Origin: an uncultured Collinsella sp.
Lineage (GTDB): Bacteria; Actinomycetota; Coriobacteriia; Coriobacteriales; Coriobacteriaceae
Length of the DNA: 12,912 bases
Assembly: GCA_902478885.1 (NCBI GenBank)
Contig: CABSMS010000061.1
Span: forward strand, 1 to 12,912
Direction of reading: 5' to 3'
The notes under the pieces are model-generated. The model saw only the letters and a list, made by a program, of their open reading frames with translations. It did no database searches and had not been told where the DNA came from. Position 1 is the stretch's first letter; every line of letters starts with the position of its first letter. The translations under genes and the position numbers were made by a program. This document shows, one piece after another, positions 5,830 through 12,888 of the stretch.

Positions 5830-7308
5830 TTAGAGCAGCACGCAGGCGACGGTCAGGATGACGGCGCAGACGACGGAGAGAGCGACGATGAGCTTAAGGG
5901 CAAACTTGAGCCAGGTCGTCCACTCGATCTTGGCCAGGGCGAGACCGCCCATGATGGCGCCGGAGGTCGGGGTGAACAGGTTCACGACACCGATGGCGGC
6001 GGAGAAGATCATGACCATGACCTCGGGCGAGAAGCCGAGCTTAACAGCCAGCGGTCCCATGATGGGCATGGAGACGGTGGCCATACCAGAGGTCGAAGGG
6101 ATCAGGAAGGACAGGCCGAAGTAGACCAGGAAGCTCATGGGAGCGAAGATCACGCCGGACAGGCCAGCCAGGGCATTGGCGGCAGCGTCGAGGACGAAGA
6201 CATCGAGGCCGGTGTTAGCCATGAGGACGGAGATACCACGGGCGAGGGCGATGACGAGAACAACGGACATCATGTCGGCAGCGCCGGTGATGAAGGTGTT
6301 GACGATCTGCTTCTCGGACAAGCCACCGATGATACCGATCAGGACGGCCATGAGGAAGAACCAGGTGGAAGCCTCGTCGAAGTACCACTGGCCAATGGGC
6401 AGGCCGGTGATCAGGGCAGACCAGCCCTGGACGACGGCGTTACCGTCGGCGTCGTAGACAGCGCCGGCGTCGAAGAAGTTGGCGACGCCCTCGTTGAGGT
6501 CGGCCAGCGGAATGAAGCCGACGATCATGACGACGAAGGTGAAGGCGAAGGCGATCAGAACACCCTTCTGACGACCGGTGAGCTTGACCTCCTTGTGGAC
6601 CTCGGAAGCAGCCTTGCCGTGAGCCTCTTCGGCGTCCTTGAGCTCCTGCATCGACAGGATGGTGGAACCCTTGTCAGCCTTGACCTTCTTGGCGTAGCTC
6701 ATCACGAAGACGATGGACATGGCGGTGGTAACAATCCACAGGACGGCACCGAGGCCGATGATGATGGACTGGTTGACCTCAATGCCAACGCCGGTCAGAG
6801 CGTCGACGGCAGCGCCGACGGCGAACGGGTTAACCGTGGAACCCAGGCAGCCGCAGCCAGCGCCGAGCAGGACGGTAGCGGCACCGACCATGGGGTCGAA
6901 GCCAGCGGCCATCATGGTAGCGGCGAGCAGGGCGTAGAAGGGAACGGTCTCCTCGCACATACCATAGGTGGTACCACCGAGGGAGAAGATGAGCATCAGC
7001 ACGGGAATGAGCATAATCTCGTTGCCCTTAAGCTTCTGCACCAGAACGGCGATGCCGTTGTCCAGGGCGCCGGTCTCGGTCATCATGCCGAGGAAGCCGC
7101 CCAGGATCATAACGAAGAGGCAGACGGGCAGAGCGTCAGCGAAGCCCAGGATCGGGGCGGTGCAGAAATCGCTCAGACGGGCGGCAGTAACCGCGCCACC
7201 GGACGTGCCGGAGACGATAACGGTAATCACTGCGACAATTGCCAGCAGAGCAAGAAGAATGGTGAACGATGAAGGCATACCGCGCTTTTTCTTAGCGGTC
7301 TCAGTCAT
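5830..7308 (-). CDS. YfcC/DcuC-family transporter, probable arginine/ornithine antiporter
   Basis: This is a 492-aa polytopic inner-membrane protein of the YfcC / C4-dicarboxylate anaerobic carrier family (PF03606). The first membrane segment is near residues 15-33, after a basic N-terminus (TAKKKRG). Further segments and glycine-rich re-entrant stretches follow (GGFLGMMTETGALDNG, GTTYGMCEETVPFY, and SFLIPSTSGMATVSMPIMGP near the C-terminal third). A charged loop of about 40 residues near the middle (KKVKADKGSTILSMQELKDAEEAH) is probably cytoplasmic. Members of this family act as the arginine/ornithine exchanger ArcD in streptococcal arginine deiminase operons, and the position directly after argF supports the same job here; dicarboxylate transport is the alternative. 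I chose ATG 7308, nine bases after a GGGGGG run; the ATGs at 7317 and 7335 are worse placed. A terminator separates it from argF. Confidence 0.85.
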   Translation of the reverse strand: MTETAKKKRGMPSSFTILLALLAIVAVITVIVSGTSGGAVTAARLSDFCTAPILGFADALPVCLFVMILGGFLGMMTETGALDNGIAVLVQKLKGNEIMLIPVLMLIFSLGGTTYGMCEETVPFYALLAATMMAAGFDPMVGAATVLLGAGCGCLGSTVNPFAVGAAVDALTGVGIEVNQSIIIGLGAVLWIVTTAMSIVFVMSYAKKVKADKGSTILSMQELKDAEEAHGKAASEVHKEVKLTGRQKGVLIAFAFTFVVMIVGFIPLADLNEGVANFFDAGAVYDADGNAVVQGWSALITGLPIGQWYFDEASTWFFLMAVLIGIIGGLSEKQIVNTFITGAADMMSVVLVIALARGISVLMANTGLDVFVLDAAANALAGLSGVIFAPMSFLVYFGLSFLIPSTSGMATVSMPIMGPLAVKLGFSPEVMVMIFSAAIGVVNLFTPTSGAIMGGLALAKIEWTTWLKFALKLIVALSVVCAVILTVACVLL

Positions 7309-7343
7309 AGTTCTCATCCCCCCTTCATAAATCATTTACTGAT

Positions 7344-7390
7344 CTCGCCAGAAGCGGCTCTTCCGTGCCGTGCCTGCCGCTTGATGCGAG
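7344..7390 (-). promoter_or_regulatory. leader hairpin before the transporter gene
   Basis: Two nested stems pair perfectly: CTCGC (7344-7348) with GCGAG (7386-7390), and AAGCGGC (7352-7358) with GCCGCTT (7376-7382), separated by a 3×3 internal loop and closed by 17 bases. The structure ends 35 bases before the start codon. It could affect mRNA stability or translation. No T-run follows, so it is not a classical attenuator. Confidence 0.45.
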
Positions 7391-7403
7391 ATTATTACCA
7401 GAT

Positions 7404-7440
7404 AAAACCGCTCGGGGTGTGCAGCAATACACCCCGAGCG
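7404..7440 (-). terminator. intrinsic terminator after argF
   Basis: A perfect 12-bp stem (7409-7420 with 7429-7440) with an 8-base loop is followed by GGTTTTATC in the minus-strand transcript. It starts 15 bases after the argF stop codon. Partial read-through would let the transporter gene be expressed at a lower level from the arcA promoter. Confidence 0.85.
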
Positions 7441-7455
7441 AGATGCTAGATGCTC

Positions 7456-8451
7456 TTACTTGAGCGTGGCGTACATGACAGCCTTGATGGTGTGCATGCG
7501 GTTCTCGGCCTCGTCGAAGACCTTGGAAGCGGGGCTCTCGAAGACCTCGTCGGTGACCTCCTGCTCGGTGATGCCGAACTGCTCGCACTTCTCGGCGCCA
7601 ATGGTGGTATTGGTGTCGTGGAAGCTGGGCAGGCAGTGCAGGAAGATGGCACCCGGGTTGGCCATAGCCATGACCTCGGAGGTGACACGATACGGGGTGA
7701 GTTGAGCGATGCGCTCGGCCCAGACCTCGTCAGGCTCGCCCATGGAGACCCACACGTCGGTGTAGATAACGTCGGCACCGGTAACGCCGTCCTTGACGTC
7801 GGTAGTCAGCTTGATGGTGCAGCCGTTGGCCTCGGCGATGGGCTTGCAGGCCTCGATGACGTCGTCAGCGGGCATGCACTCCTCGGGGCCGCAGGCCACG
7901 AAGTTCATGCCGAGCTTGGAGCAGACGACCATGAGGGAACGAGCGACGTTGTTCTTGCAGTCGCCCATGAAGACGAGGGTCTTGCCCTTGATGTCGTAGT
8001 TGAAGTTCTCCTGGACGGTCAGGATGTCGGCGAGCATCTGGGTGGGGTGCCACTCGGTGGTCAGGCCGTTCCACACGGGCACGCCGGACTTAGCAGCGAG
8101 CTCCTCGACGTCGTCCTGGGCAAATCCGCGGAACTCGATGCCGTCATACATGCGGCCGAGAACGCGGGCGGTGTCCTCGATGGACTCCTTCTTGCCCATC
8201 TGCGACGAACCGGGATCGAGGTAGGTGACGCCCATGCCCAGATCCATGCCGCCGACCTCAAAGGCGCAGCGGGTACGAGTGGAGGTCTTCTGGAAGAGCA
8301 GAACGATGTTCTTGCCCTCGAGATAGCGGTGCGGAACGCCAGCGCGCTTCATATCCTTGAAGTTCTTGGAGAGCTTGAGCAGGTACTCGATCTCCTCGGT
8401 GGTGAGGTCGAGAAGCTTGAGGAAGCTACGGCCGGAGAGGTTAACACCCAT
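7456..8451 (-). CDS. argF: ornithine carbamoyltransferase (catabolic type by context)
   Basis: This cytosolic enzyme interconverts citrulline plus phosphate with ornithine plus carbamoyl phosphate; in the arginine deiminase pathway it runs towards carbamoyl phosphate. The 331-aa length is usual. The N-terminal carbamoyl-phosphate domain carries STRTR (57-61) and HPTQ (135-138). The C-terminal ornithine domain carries the SMG loop (236-238) and the catalytic HCLP (272-275). The start ATG 8451 has AAAGGA eight bases upstream. It follows arcA copy 1 by 105 bases with a shared orientation and no terminator with a T-run between them, so the two are probably co-transcribed and the name arcB would be equally apt. 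I see no lesion. Confidence 0.95.
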   Translation of the reverse strand: MGVNLSGRSFLKLLDLTTEEIEYLLKLSKNFKDMKRAGVPHRYLEGKNIVLLFQKTSTRTRCAFEVGGMDLGMGVTYLDPGSSQMGKKESIEDTARVLGRMYDGIEFRGFAQDDVEELAAKSGVPVWNGLTTEWHPTQMLADILTVQENFNYDIKGKTLVFMGDCKNNVARSLMVVCSKLGMNFVACGPEECMPADDVIEACKPIAEANGCTIKLTTDVKDGVTGADVIYTDVWVSMGEPDEVWAERIAQLTPYRVTSEVMAMANPGAIFLHCLPSFHDTNTTIGAEKCEQFGITEQEVTDEVFESPASKVFDEAENRMHTIKAVMYATLK

Positions 8452-8496
8452 GGTTCGATTCCTTTCGAAGAAATGAATTACGTAAGTATTAGTGTT

Positions 8497-8544
8497 GCCC
8501 GTTTAACGGGCGAAGCCGGTGCGGTTGTAGGGGGACCGCACCGG
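8497..8544 (-). repeat. paired hairpins in the arcA-argF spacer
   Basis: A perfect 10-bp stem (8516-8525 with 8535-8544, 9-base loop) and a compact palindrome, GCCCGTTTAACGGGC (8497-8511), lie side by side. Neither is followed by a T-run in the minus-strand transcript, so they look like mRNA processing or stability elements rather than terminators. Such elements commonly protect the upstream message and set different levels for neighbouring genes. Confidence 0.5.
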
Positions 8545-8556
8545 AAATGGAAAGAC

Positions 8557-9798
8557 TTAGAGGTCCTCGCGCCAGAAGGGCATGCTCATGCAGCGCGGGC
8601 CGCCGCGGCCGCGGGAGAGCTCGGCGGAGGGCACGACGAGAAGGTCCAGGCCCTCCTTGTACAGCACGTCGTTGGTGACGGTGTTGCGGGCGTAGACGCA
8701 GATCTTGCCGGGCTCGACGCACAGGGTGTTGGAGCCGTCGTTCCACTGCTCGCGGGAGGCCGCGATCGGGTCGCCGCCGCCGCAGGGGATCAGCTTGACC
8801 TGGTCGACGCCGGTGGCGTCCTCCAGGACGTGCTCGAGGGTGTCCTCGATCAGGCGGATGTTCACGTCGCCCGGGTTCTTGCCGGCGGTCAGCTCGTAGA
8901 CGCGCAGGGTGCCCATGATGGCGGGGTGGATCGTGAACTTATCGACGTCGATCTGGGTGAAGACCGTGTCGAGGTGCATGAAGGCGCGCGAGACCGGGAT
9001 GTCGAAGGCCAGGATGCGCTCGACCTTGGAGTCGGAGTTCCAGAAGATGTTCTGGGCCATGACGTCGATCGCGGCGGCCTGGGTGCGCTGGGAGATGCCG
9101 ACGGCGAGGGTCTTCTCGTTGATGTTCAGCACGTCGCCGCCCTCGGTGTGGAACTGGCAGTCGCGGCGGAAGTACAGCGAGACGTCCTTGTAGTCGGGGT
9201 GGTACTTGAAGATGTACTTGCCGTACAGGGTCTCGCGGTTGCGGGTGACCGAGTACATGCGGTTGAGGTTGACGCCCTCGCCGATGACCGCGAACGGGTC
9301 GCGGGTGAAGTAGAGGTTGGGCATCGGGTCGATGATCAGGTCGGACTCGGACTCGGAGTTGACCAGGGAGTCGAGGGTCGTGGACGCCGTGAGGGGCATG
9401 TCGATCTCGGACTTGGTCATGCCGGCCATGGTCTTCTTGACGAACTCGAGGTTGTCCTCGATGGAGTCCAGCTTCTCGCGGACGATCTGCGGCATGTGCT
9501 GGCCGCGGATGCCGGCCTCGGCGATGTACTGGTCGGTGAACTCGGCGCGGGCGCCGGGGACCTGGTCGAACACCTCGGCGACGAGGTTCTCGAGATAGAG
9601 GACCTCCACGCCCTGGTCCCTCAGGATCTGGGCGAAGGTGTCGTGCTCCTGCTGCGCGACCTCCAGGAACGGGACGTCGTCGAACAGGAGTCGCTCGAGC
9701 TCGTCGGGCGGCAGGTTGAGGAGCTCGTCGCCGGGACGGTGCAGGCAGACCTTCCTGAGCTTGCCGATCTCGGAAGGCACGTGCAGACCTTTCGTCAT
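8557..9798 (-). CDS. arcA: arginine deiminase, copy 1
   Basis: Hydrolyses arginine to citrulline and ammonia in the cytosol, the first step of the arginine deiminase pathway, giving ATP and acid resistance. The 413-aa length fits the family. The catalytic residues are all visible: D167 in TRDPF, E219 in FHTEGGD, H275 and D277 in FMHLDT, and the nucleophile C403 in GRGGPRCMSMPF. The start ATG 9798 is preceded by AAAGGTAGGAGGCC, which holds two purine blocks at short (2) and usual (9) spacing. Codons end overwhelmingly in G or C, as expected of a highly expressed gene. It leads the unit with argF and the transporter. The coding sequence is identical by eye to copy 2, except that the stop is TAA here. 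Confidence 0.97.
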   Translation of the reverse strand: MTKGLHVPSEIGKLRKVCLHRPGDELLNLPPDELERLLFDDVPFLEVAQQEHDTFAQILRDQGVEVLYLENLVAEVFDQVPGARAEFTDQYIAEAGIRGQHMPQIVREKLDSIEDNLEFVKKTMAGMTKSEIDMPLTASTTLDSLVNSESESDLIIDPMPNLYFTRDPFAVIGEGVNLNRMYSVTRNRETLYGKYIFKYHPDYKDVSLYFRRDCQFHTEGGDVLNINEKTLAVGISQRTQAAAIDVMAQNIFWNSDSKVERILAFDIPVSRAFMHLDTVFTQIDVDKFTIHPAIMGTLRVYELTAGKNPGDVNIRLIEDTLEHVLEDATGVDQVKLIPCGGGDPIAASREQWNDGSNTLCVEPGKICVYARNTVTNDVLYKEGLDLLVVPSAELSRGRGGPRCMSMPFWREDL

Positions 9799-9822
9799 GG
9801 CCTCCTACCTTTCTTTCGGGCC
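8558..9822. repeat. exact direct repeat, copy 1 (arcA)
   Basis: This 1,265-bp segment is repeated without a visible difference at 11648-12912, an offset of 3,090 bases. It spans the arcA coding region except the last base of its stop codon, plus 24 bases upstream of the start. The right limit is set only by the end of the window, so the repeat may be longer. Confidence 0.9.
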
Positions 9823-9886
9823 CTTGTCAGGGCCGATTCGTTAGCGCCCCTCCGTGTGAGGCGTTATTGCTGACGACATATTTATA
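9819..9886 (-). promoter_or_regulatory. arcA copy 1 promoter (-10) and structured leader
   Basis: The minus strand carries TATAAA followed by T at 9881-9886, a fair -10; the hexamer 17 bases upstream (TGGAAG) is a poor -35, so an activator may be needed. The leader of about 75 bases folds: GGCCCT (9819-9824) pairs with AGGGCC (9829-9834) around a tetraloop, just upstream of the ribosome binding site. A second imperfect stem lies at about 9843-9867. Confidence 0.35.
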
Positions 9887-10118
9887 TCCAAAATCAGCTC
9901 ATACTTCCACCTTGCCCCCGAACGGTTTTTTATAGGGGGTGAACGGCATACACATATACTTCACGCATGGCACACTTCATCTTAATAAAGCGTATTTACG
10001 TGCTTAAACGCGTTTTCAATCCAGAAATCAAATGGAACTAAACTTTGTTAAACCACCCTCAAATTGTATATTTCCAATAAAGCTATGAATAGAATTAGCG
10101 ATTCGTACCACGTCTCAA

Positions 10119-10137
10119 CCATTTTCATTTTTATTCA
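10119..10137 (-). promoter_or_regulatory. ARG-box-like site (ArgR/AhrC type)
   Basis: The minus strand reads TGAATAAAAATGAAAATGG. The Bacillus ARG box consensus is CATGAATAAAAATKCAAK, and the core from TGAAT onwards matches at nearly every position; the mismatch is A for the C after K. Further TGAATA half-sites lie at 10087-10092 (plus) and 10153-10158 (minus). ArgR controls arginine catabolic operons in several Gram-positive bacteria. Poly-A sequence in an AT-rich region makes chance matches likelier. Confidence 0.35.
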
Positions 10138-10160
10138 GAAAAAAGTTTGTCCTATTCATT

Positions 10161-10206
10161 TCTGGTAAACAAATTACCGTTTACCAGACGCTTGATACCG
10201 TTCACC
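10161..10206. promoter_or_regulatory. operator-like cluster of GTRAACGGYA sites
   Basis: TCTGGTAAAC (10161-10170) and GTTTACCAGA (10179-10188) form a perfect 10-bp inverted repeat with an 8-base spacer. On the minus strand GGTAAACGGTAA (10174-10185) and GGTGAACGGTAT (10195-10206) are near-identical and lie 21 bases apart, two helical turns. A plus-strand relative, GGTGAACGGCAT, lies at 9938-9949. This spacing suits cooperative binding of a dimeric regulator. The protein is unknown. Confidence 0.45.
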
Positions 10207-10283
10207 GGAAGCTCAGTATAAGGCCCGGCGGATACCGACTCGCTTTACGGCCCCATTTGTAACAACTTGACTTCTCGGTATGG

Positions 10284-10323
10284 AAAAACGGATCCGCTTC
10301 CCCTAGGGAAACGGATCCGTTTT
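10284..10323 (-). terminator. strong, probably bidirectional intrinsic terminator
   Basis: AAAACGGATCCG (10285-10296) pairs perfectly with CGGATCCGTTTT (10312-10323). After one G·U wobble in minus-strand RNA the stem continues with TTCCC/GGGAA, closed by a 3-base loop, about 18 pairs in all. T-runs flank it on both strands. It lies about 50 bases after the aminotransferase stop codon and shields the arcA copy 1 control region. Confidence 0.9.
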
Positions 10324-10372
10324 CGATTATCTTCGACCAATTTGGATAAGGCCCTCGAAGATCATCGGAATC

Positions 10373-11497
10373 CTAGCGATCAAACTCCGCCAGTGCCTCG
10401 CCCAACAGCCTCAGGCCCTCGCGCAGAACGTCCTCGCTCGCGCAGTAGCCCAGGCGTGCGCCGCAGGGAAGCTCAAAACGGCTACCGGGTACCAGCAGCA
10501 CTCCCGTCTCGGACAGCAGGCGCCTGCAGAACTCCTCGTCATCCTCGGGAATATCCAGCTGGATAAACGAGGTGGACACGCCCTGCGGGGCCGTCCAGGA
10601 AACGCGATGCTGCGTATCGATCCAAGCCTGCGCGATATCGCGGTTGCCAAACACGATCTTGCGATTGCGCTCGAGAATCTTATCCTTGTGCTCAAGCACA
10701 TAGGTCGCCAGGTCATCGTTGAACACTCCGCCGCAGATCATGGTGTAATCGCGATAGGTACGGATGCGGTTGGACACCTCTTCGTCGGCCACGACCCAGC
10801 CCACGCGGGCCGCAGGCGTCGAATAGGTCTTCGACAACGAGTTGGTGACAATGGCCCTCTCGCACACGTCGACCATCGACATAAAGGACTCAGTATTTTC
10901 GAGCGGCAGATACACCTCGTCACTCAGCACGTAGGCGCCCACCGAGCGGGCGATCTCGGCAATCTGGCCGAGCATATCGGCATCGAGCACCGTACCGATG
11001 GGGTTCGATGCGTTGTTGATGCAGATGAGCTTGGTGTCGGGGCGCACCAAGCGCTTGAGTTCCTCGATATCGGGCTTCCAGCCGAGCTCTTCGCGTAGCT
11101 CCCAATACTCGACCTCGGCGCCCAGCGTGCGCGGAATCTCGTAGAGCGGCGCATAGGTGGGCCACTCGGCGATAACGTGGTCGCCGGGTTCGACCACAGC
11201 CATGATGGCGTTGAGGTTAGCGCCCGTGCAGCCATTGGTCTGCAGAATGTGATCGGGATTGACCTCGCGACGATACAGCTTGGCAACCTCGGCCTTAAAC
11301 TCCGGCGAGCCCTCGATCCAGCCGTAGTTCATCTTCTCGCGGTCCAGGCGCTCGTAGAACGTGGCGCCGCCCTGCTCATCGAGCGCGCGCAGCTCGCCCA
11401 TGGTGAGCGACGAGATCGTCGACTGGGCGATGTCCCACGTGGCGCTCTTCTCCCAAACGTTGAGCCATTCCTCAACGCCAATCGTCTTAATGTCCAT
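10373..11497 (-). CDS. PLP-dependent class I/II aminotransferase, substrate unknown
   Basis: A 374-aa fold-type I aminotransferase. Visible cofactor and substrate residues are Y115 (WPTYAPLYE), N165 in NNASNP, D193 and Y196 in SDEVY, the Schiff-base lysine K223 in SLSKTYSTPAARVGW with R231 behind it, and R348 in GARLGY, which would hold the substrate carboxylate. All key residues are present. I cannot assign a substrate from sequence alone. Its place between two arginine deiminase genes suggests an amino acid of the arginine, citrulline or ornithine group or an aspartate/glutamate step; a capreomycidine-synthase-like activity on arginine derivatives is a more distant possibility. I chose ATG 11497, with AAGGA eight bases upstream; the frame extends 18 codons further without such a site. 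It is probably co-transcribed with arcA copy 2. Confidence 0.85.
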   Translation of the reverse strand: MDIKTIGVEEWLNVWEKSATWDIAQSTISSLTMGELRALDEQGGATFYERLDREKMNYGWIEGSPEFKAEVAKLYRREVNPDHILQTNGCTGANLNAIMAVVEPGDHVIAEWPTYAPLYEIPRTLGAEVEYWELREELGWKPDIEELKRLVRPDTKLICINNASNPIGTVLDADMLGQIAEIARSVGAYVLSDEVYLPLENTESFMSMVDVCERAIVTNSLSKTYSTPAARVGWVVADEEVSNRIRTYRDYTMICGGVFNDDLATYVLEHKDKILERNRKIVFGNRDIAQAWIDTQHRVSWTAPQGVSTSFIQLDIPEDDEEFCRRLLSETGVLLVPGSRFELPCGARLGYCASEDVLREGLRLLGEALAEFDR

Positions 11498-11552
11498 GGC
11501 CAAGTTCCTTACAAAAGCAGTCATCCAACCGTGTTGACGTTCCTCATACAAG

Positions 11553-11586
11553 ATTGGGGCGGCGCGAAAACCCGCACCGCCCCAAT
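11553..11586 (-). repeat. GC-rich hairpin between arcA copy 2 and the aminotransferase gene
   Basis: A 13-pair stem (11553-11565 with 11574-11586) closes an 8-base loop; its one mismatch is a G·U pair in minus-strand RNA. Only CTTGT follows the stem, so termination would be weak and read-through into the aminotransferase gene is likely. It may reduce or stabilise the downstream part of the message. Confidence 0.5.
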
Positions 11587-11591
11587 GGGAG

Positions 11592-11647
11592 ACATCTAAC
11601 GACAGCTAGATGTATGTATTAAGACCTGTACGGGTCCTAGAAGACCC
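11592..11647 (-). repeat. two small hairpins at the 3' end of arcA copy 2
   Basis: ACATCTA (11592-11598) pairs with TAGATGT (11607-11613) around 8 bases, and GGGTC (11632-11636) pairs with GACCC (11643-11647) around 6 bases. The second includes the final G of the arcA copy 2 stop codon. This 3' region differs from that of copy 1. Confidence 0.35.
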
Positions 11648-12888
11648 TAGAGGTCCTCGCGCCAGAAGGGCATGCTCATGCAGCGCGGGCCGCCGCGGCC
11701 GCGGGAGAGCTCGGCGGAGGGCACGACGAGAAGGTCCAGGCCCTCCTTGTACAGCACGTCGTTGGTGACGGTGTTGCGGGCGTAGACGCAGATCTTGCCG
11801 GGCTCGACGCACAGGGTGTTGGAGCCGTCGTTCCACTGCTCGCGGGAGGCCGCGATCGGGTCGCCGCCGCCGCAGGGGATCAGCTTGACCTGGTCGACGC
11901 CGGTGGCGTCCTCCAGGACGTGCTCGAGGGTGTCCTCGATCAGGCGGATGTTCACGTCGCCCGGGTTCTTGCCGGCGGTCAGCTCGTAGACGCGCAGGGT
12001 GCCCATGATGGCGGGGTGGATCGTGAACTTATCGACGTCGATCTGGGTGAAGACCGTGTCGAGGTGCATGAAGGCGCGCGAGACCGGGATGTCGAAGGCC
12101 AGGATGCGCTCGACCTTGGAGTCGGAGTTCCAGAAGATGTTCTGGGCCATGACGTCGATCGCGGCGGCCTGGGTGCGCTGGGAGATGCCGACGGCGAGGG
12201 TCTTCTCGTTGATGTTCAGCACGTCGCCGCCCTCGGTGTGGAACTGGCAGTCGCGGCGGAAGTACAGCGAGACGTCCTTGTAGTCGGGGTGGTACTTGAA
12301 GATGTACTTGCCGTACAGGGTCTCGCGGTTGCGGGTGACCGAGTACATGCGGTTGAGGTTGACGCCCTCGCCGATGACCGCGAACGGGTCGCGGGTGAAG
12401 TAGAGGTTGGGCATCGGGTCGATGATCAGGTCGGACTCGGACTCGGAGTTGACCAGGGAGTCGAGGGTCGTGGACGCCGTGAGGGGCATGTCGATCTCGG
12501 ACTTGGTCATGCCGGCCATGGTCTTCTTGACGAACTCGAGGTTGTCCTCGATGGAGTCCAGCTTCTCGCGGACGATCTGCGGCATGTGCTGGCCGCGGAT
12601 GCCGGCCTCGGCGATGTACTGGTCGGTGAACTCGGCGCGGGCGCCGGGGACCTGGTCGAACACCTCGGCGACGAGGTTCTCGAGATAGAGGACCTCCACG
12701 CCCTGGTCCCTCAGGATCTGGGCGAAGGTGTCGTGCTCCTGCTGCGCGACCTCCAGGAACGGGACGTCGTCGAACAGGAGTCGCTCGAGCTCGTCGGGCG
12801 GCAGGTTGAGGAGCTCGTCGCCGGGACGGTGCAGGCAGACCTTCCTGAGCTTGCCGATCTCGGAAGGCACGTGCAGACCTTTCGTCAT
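11647..12888 (-). CDS. arcA: arginine deiminase, copy 2
   Basis: The protein is identical to copy 1 over all 413 residues and keeps every catalytic residue (D167, E219, H275, D277, C403), so it should have the same activity. The coding sequence is also identical by eye; the stop is TAG here against TAA in copy 1. The ribosome binding region is shared with copy 1. Only 24 bases upstream of the start are visible before the window ends, so its promoter is unknown. Downstream it leads into the aminotransferase gene instead of argF. Identical sequence may reflect a recent duplication, gene conversion, or reads from two copies being merged during assembly, which would hide real differences. Confidence 0.92.
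   Translation of the reverse strand: MTKGLHVPSEIGKLRKVCLHRPGDELLNLPPDELERLLFDDVPFLEVAQQEHDTFAQILRDQGVEVLYLENLVAEVFDQVPGARAEFTDQYIAEAGIRGQHMPQIVREKLDSIEDNLEFVKKTMAGMTKSEIDMPLTASTTLDSLVNSESESDLIIDPMPNLYFTRDPFAVIGEGVNLNRMYSVTRNRETLYGKYIFKYHPDYKDVSLYFRRDCQFHTEGGDVLNINEKTLAVGISQRTQAAAIDVMAQNIFWNSDSKVERILAFDIPVSRAFMHLDTVFTQIDVDKFTIHPAIMGTLRVYELTAGKNPGDVNIRLIEDTLEHVLEDATGVDQVKLIPCGGGDPIAASREQWNDGSNTLCVEPGKICVYARNTVTNDVLYKEGLDLLVVPSAELSRGRGGPRCMSMPFWREDL

Larger units (their letters stand above)
9887..10282. other. gene-free AT-rich control region upstream of arcA copy 1
   Basis: No credible gene lies here on either strand. The stretch is clearly richer in A+T than the flanking genes and holds operator-like sequences: an ARG-box-like site, a 10-bp inverted repeat and several GTRAACGGYA motifs. 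Its length is far beyond what a simple promoter needs, which suits regulation of arginine catabolism by several signals such as arginine, carbon source and oxygen. Confidence 0.5.

Noticed and set aside
7450..9873. 807-codon open frame on the plus strand across argF and arcA copy 1
   Set aside because: It is a shadow of two clear enzymes on the other strand. Their strong preference for G/C at the third codon position removes stops from this frame; the predicted protein is repetitive in Val, Leu, Gly and Asp and fits no family.
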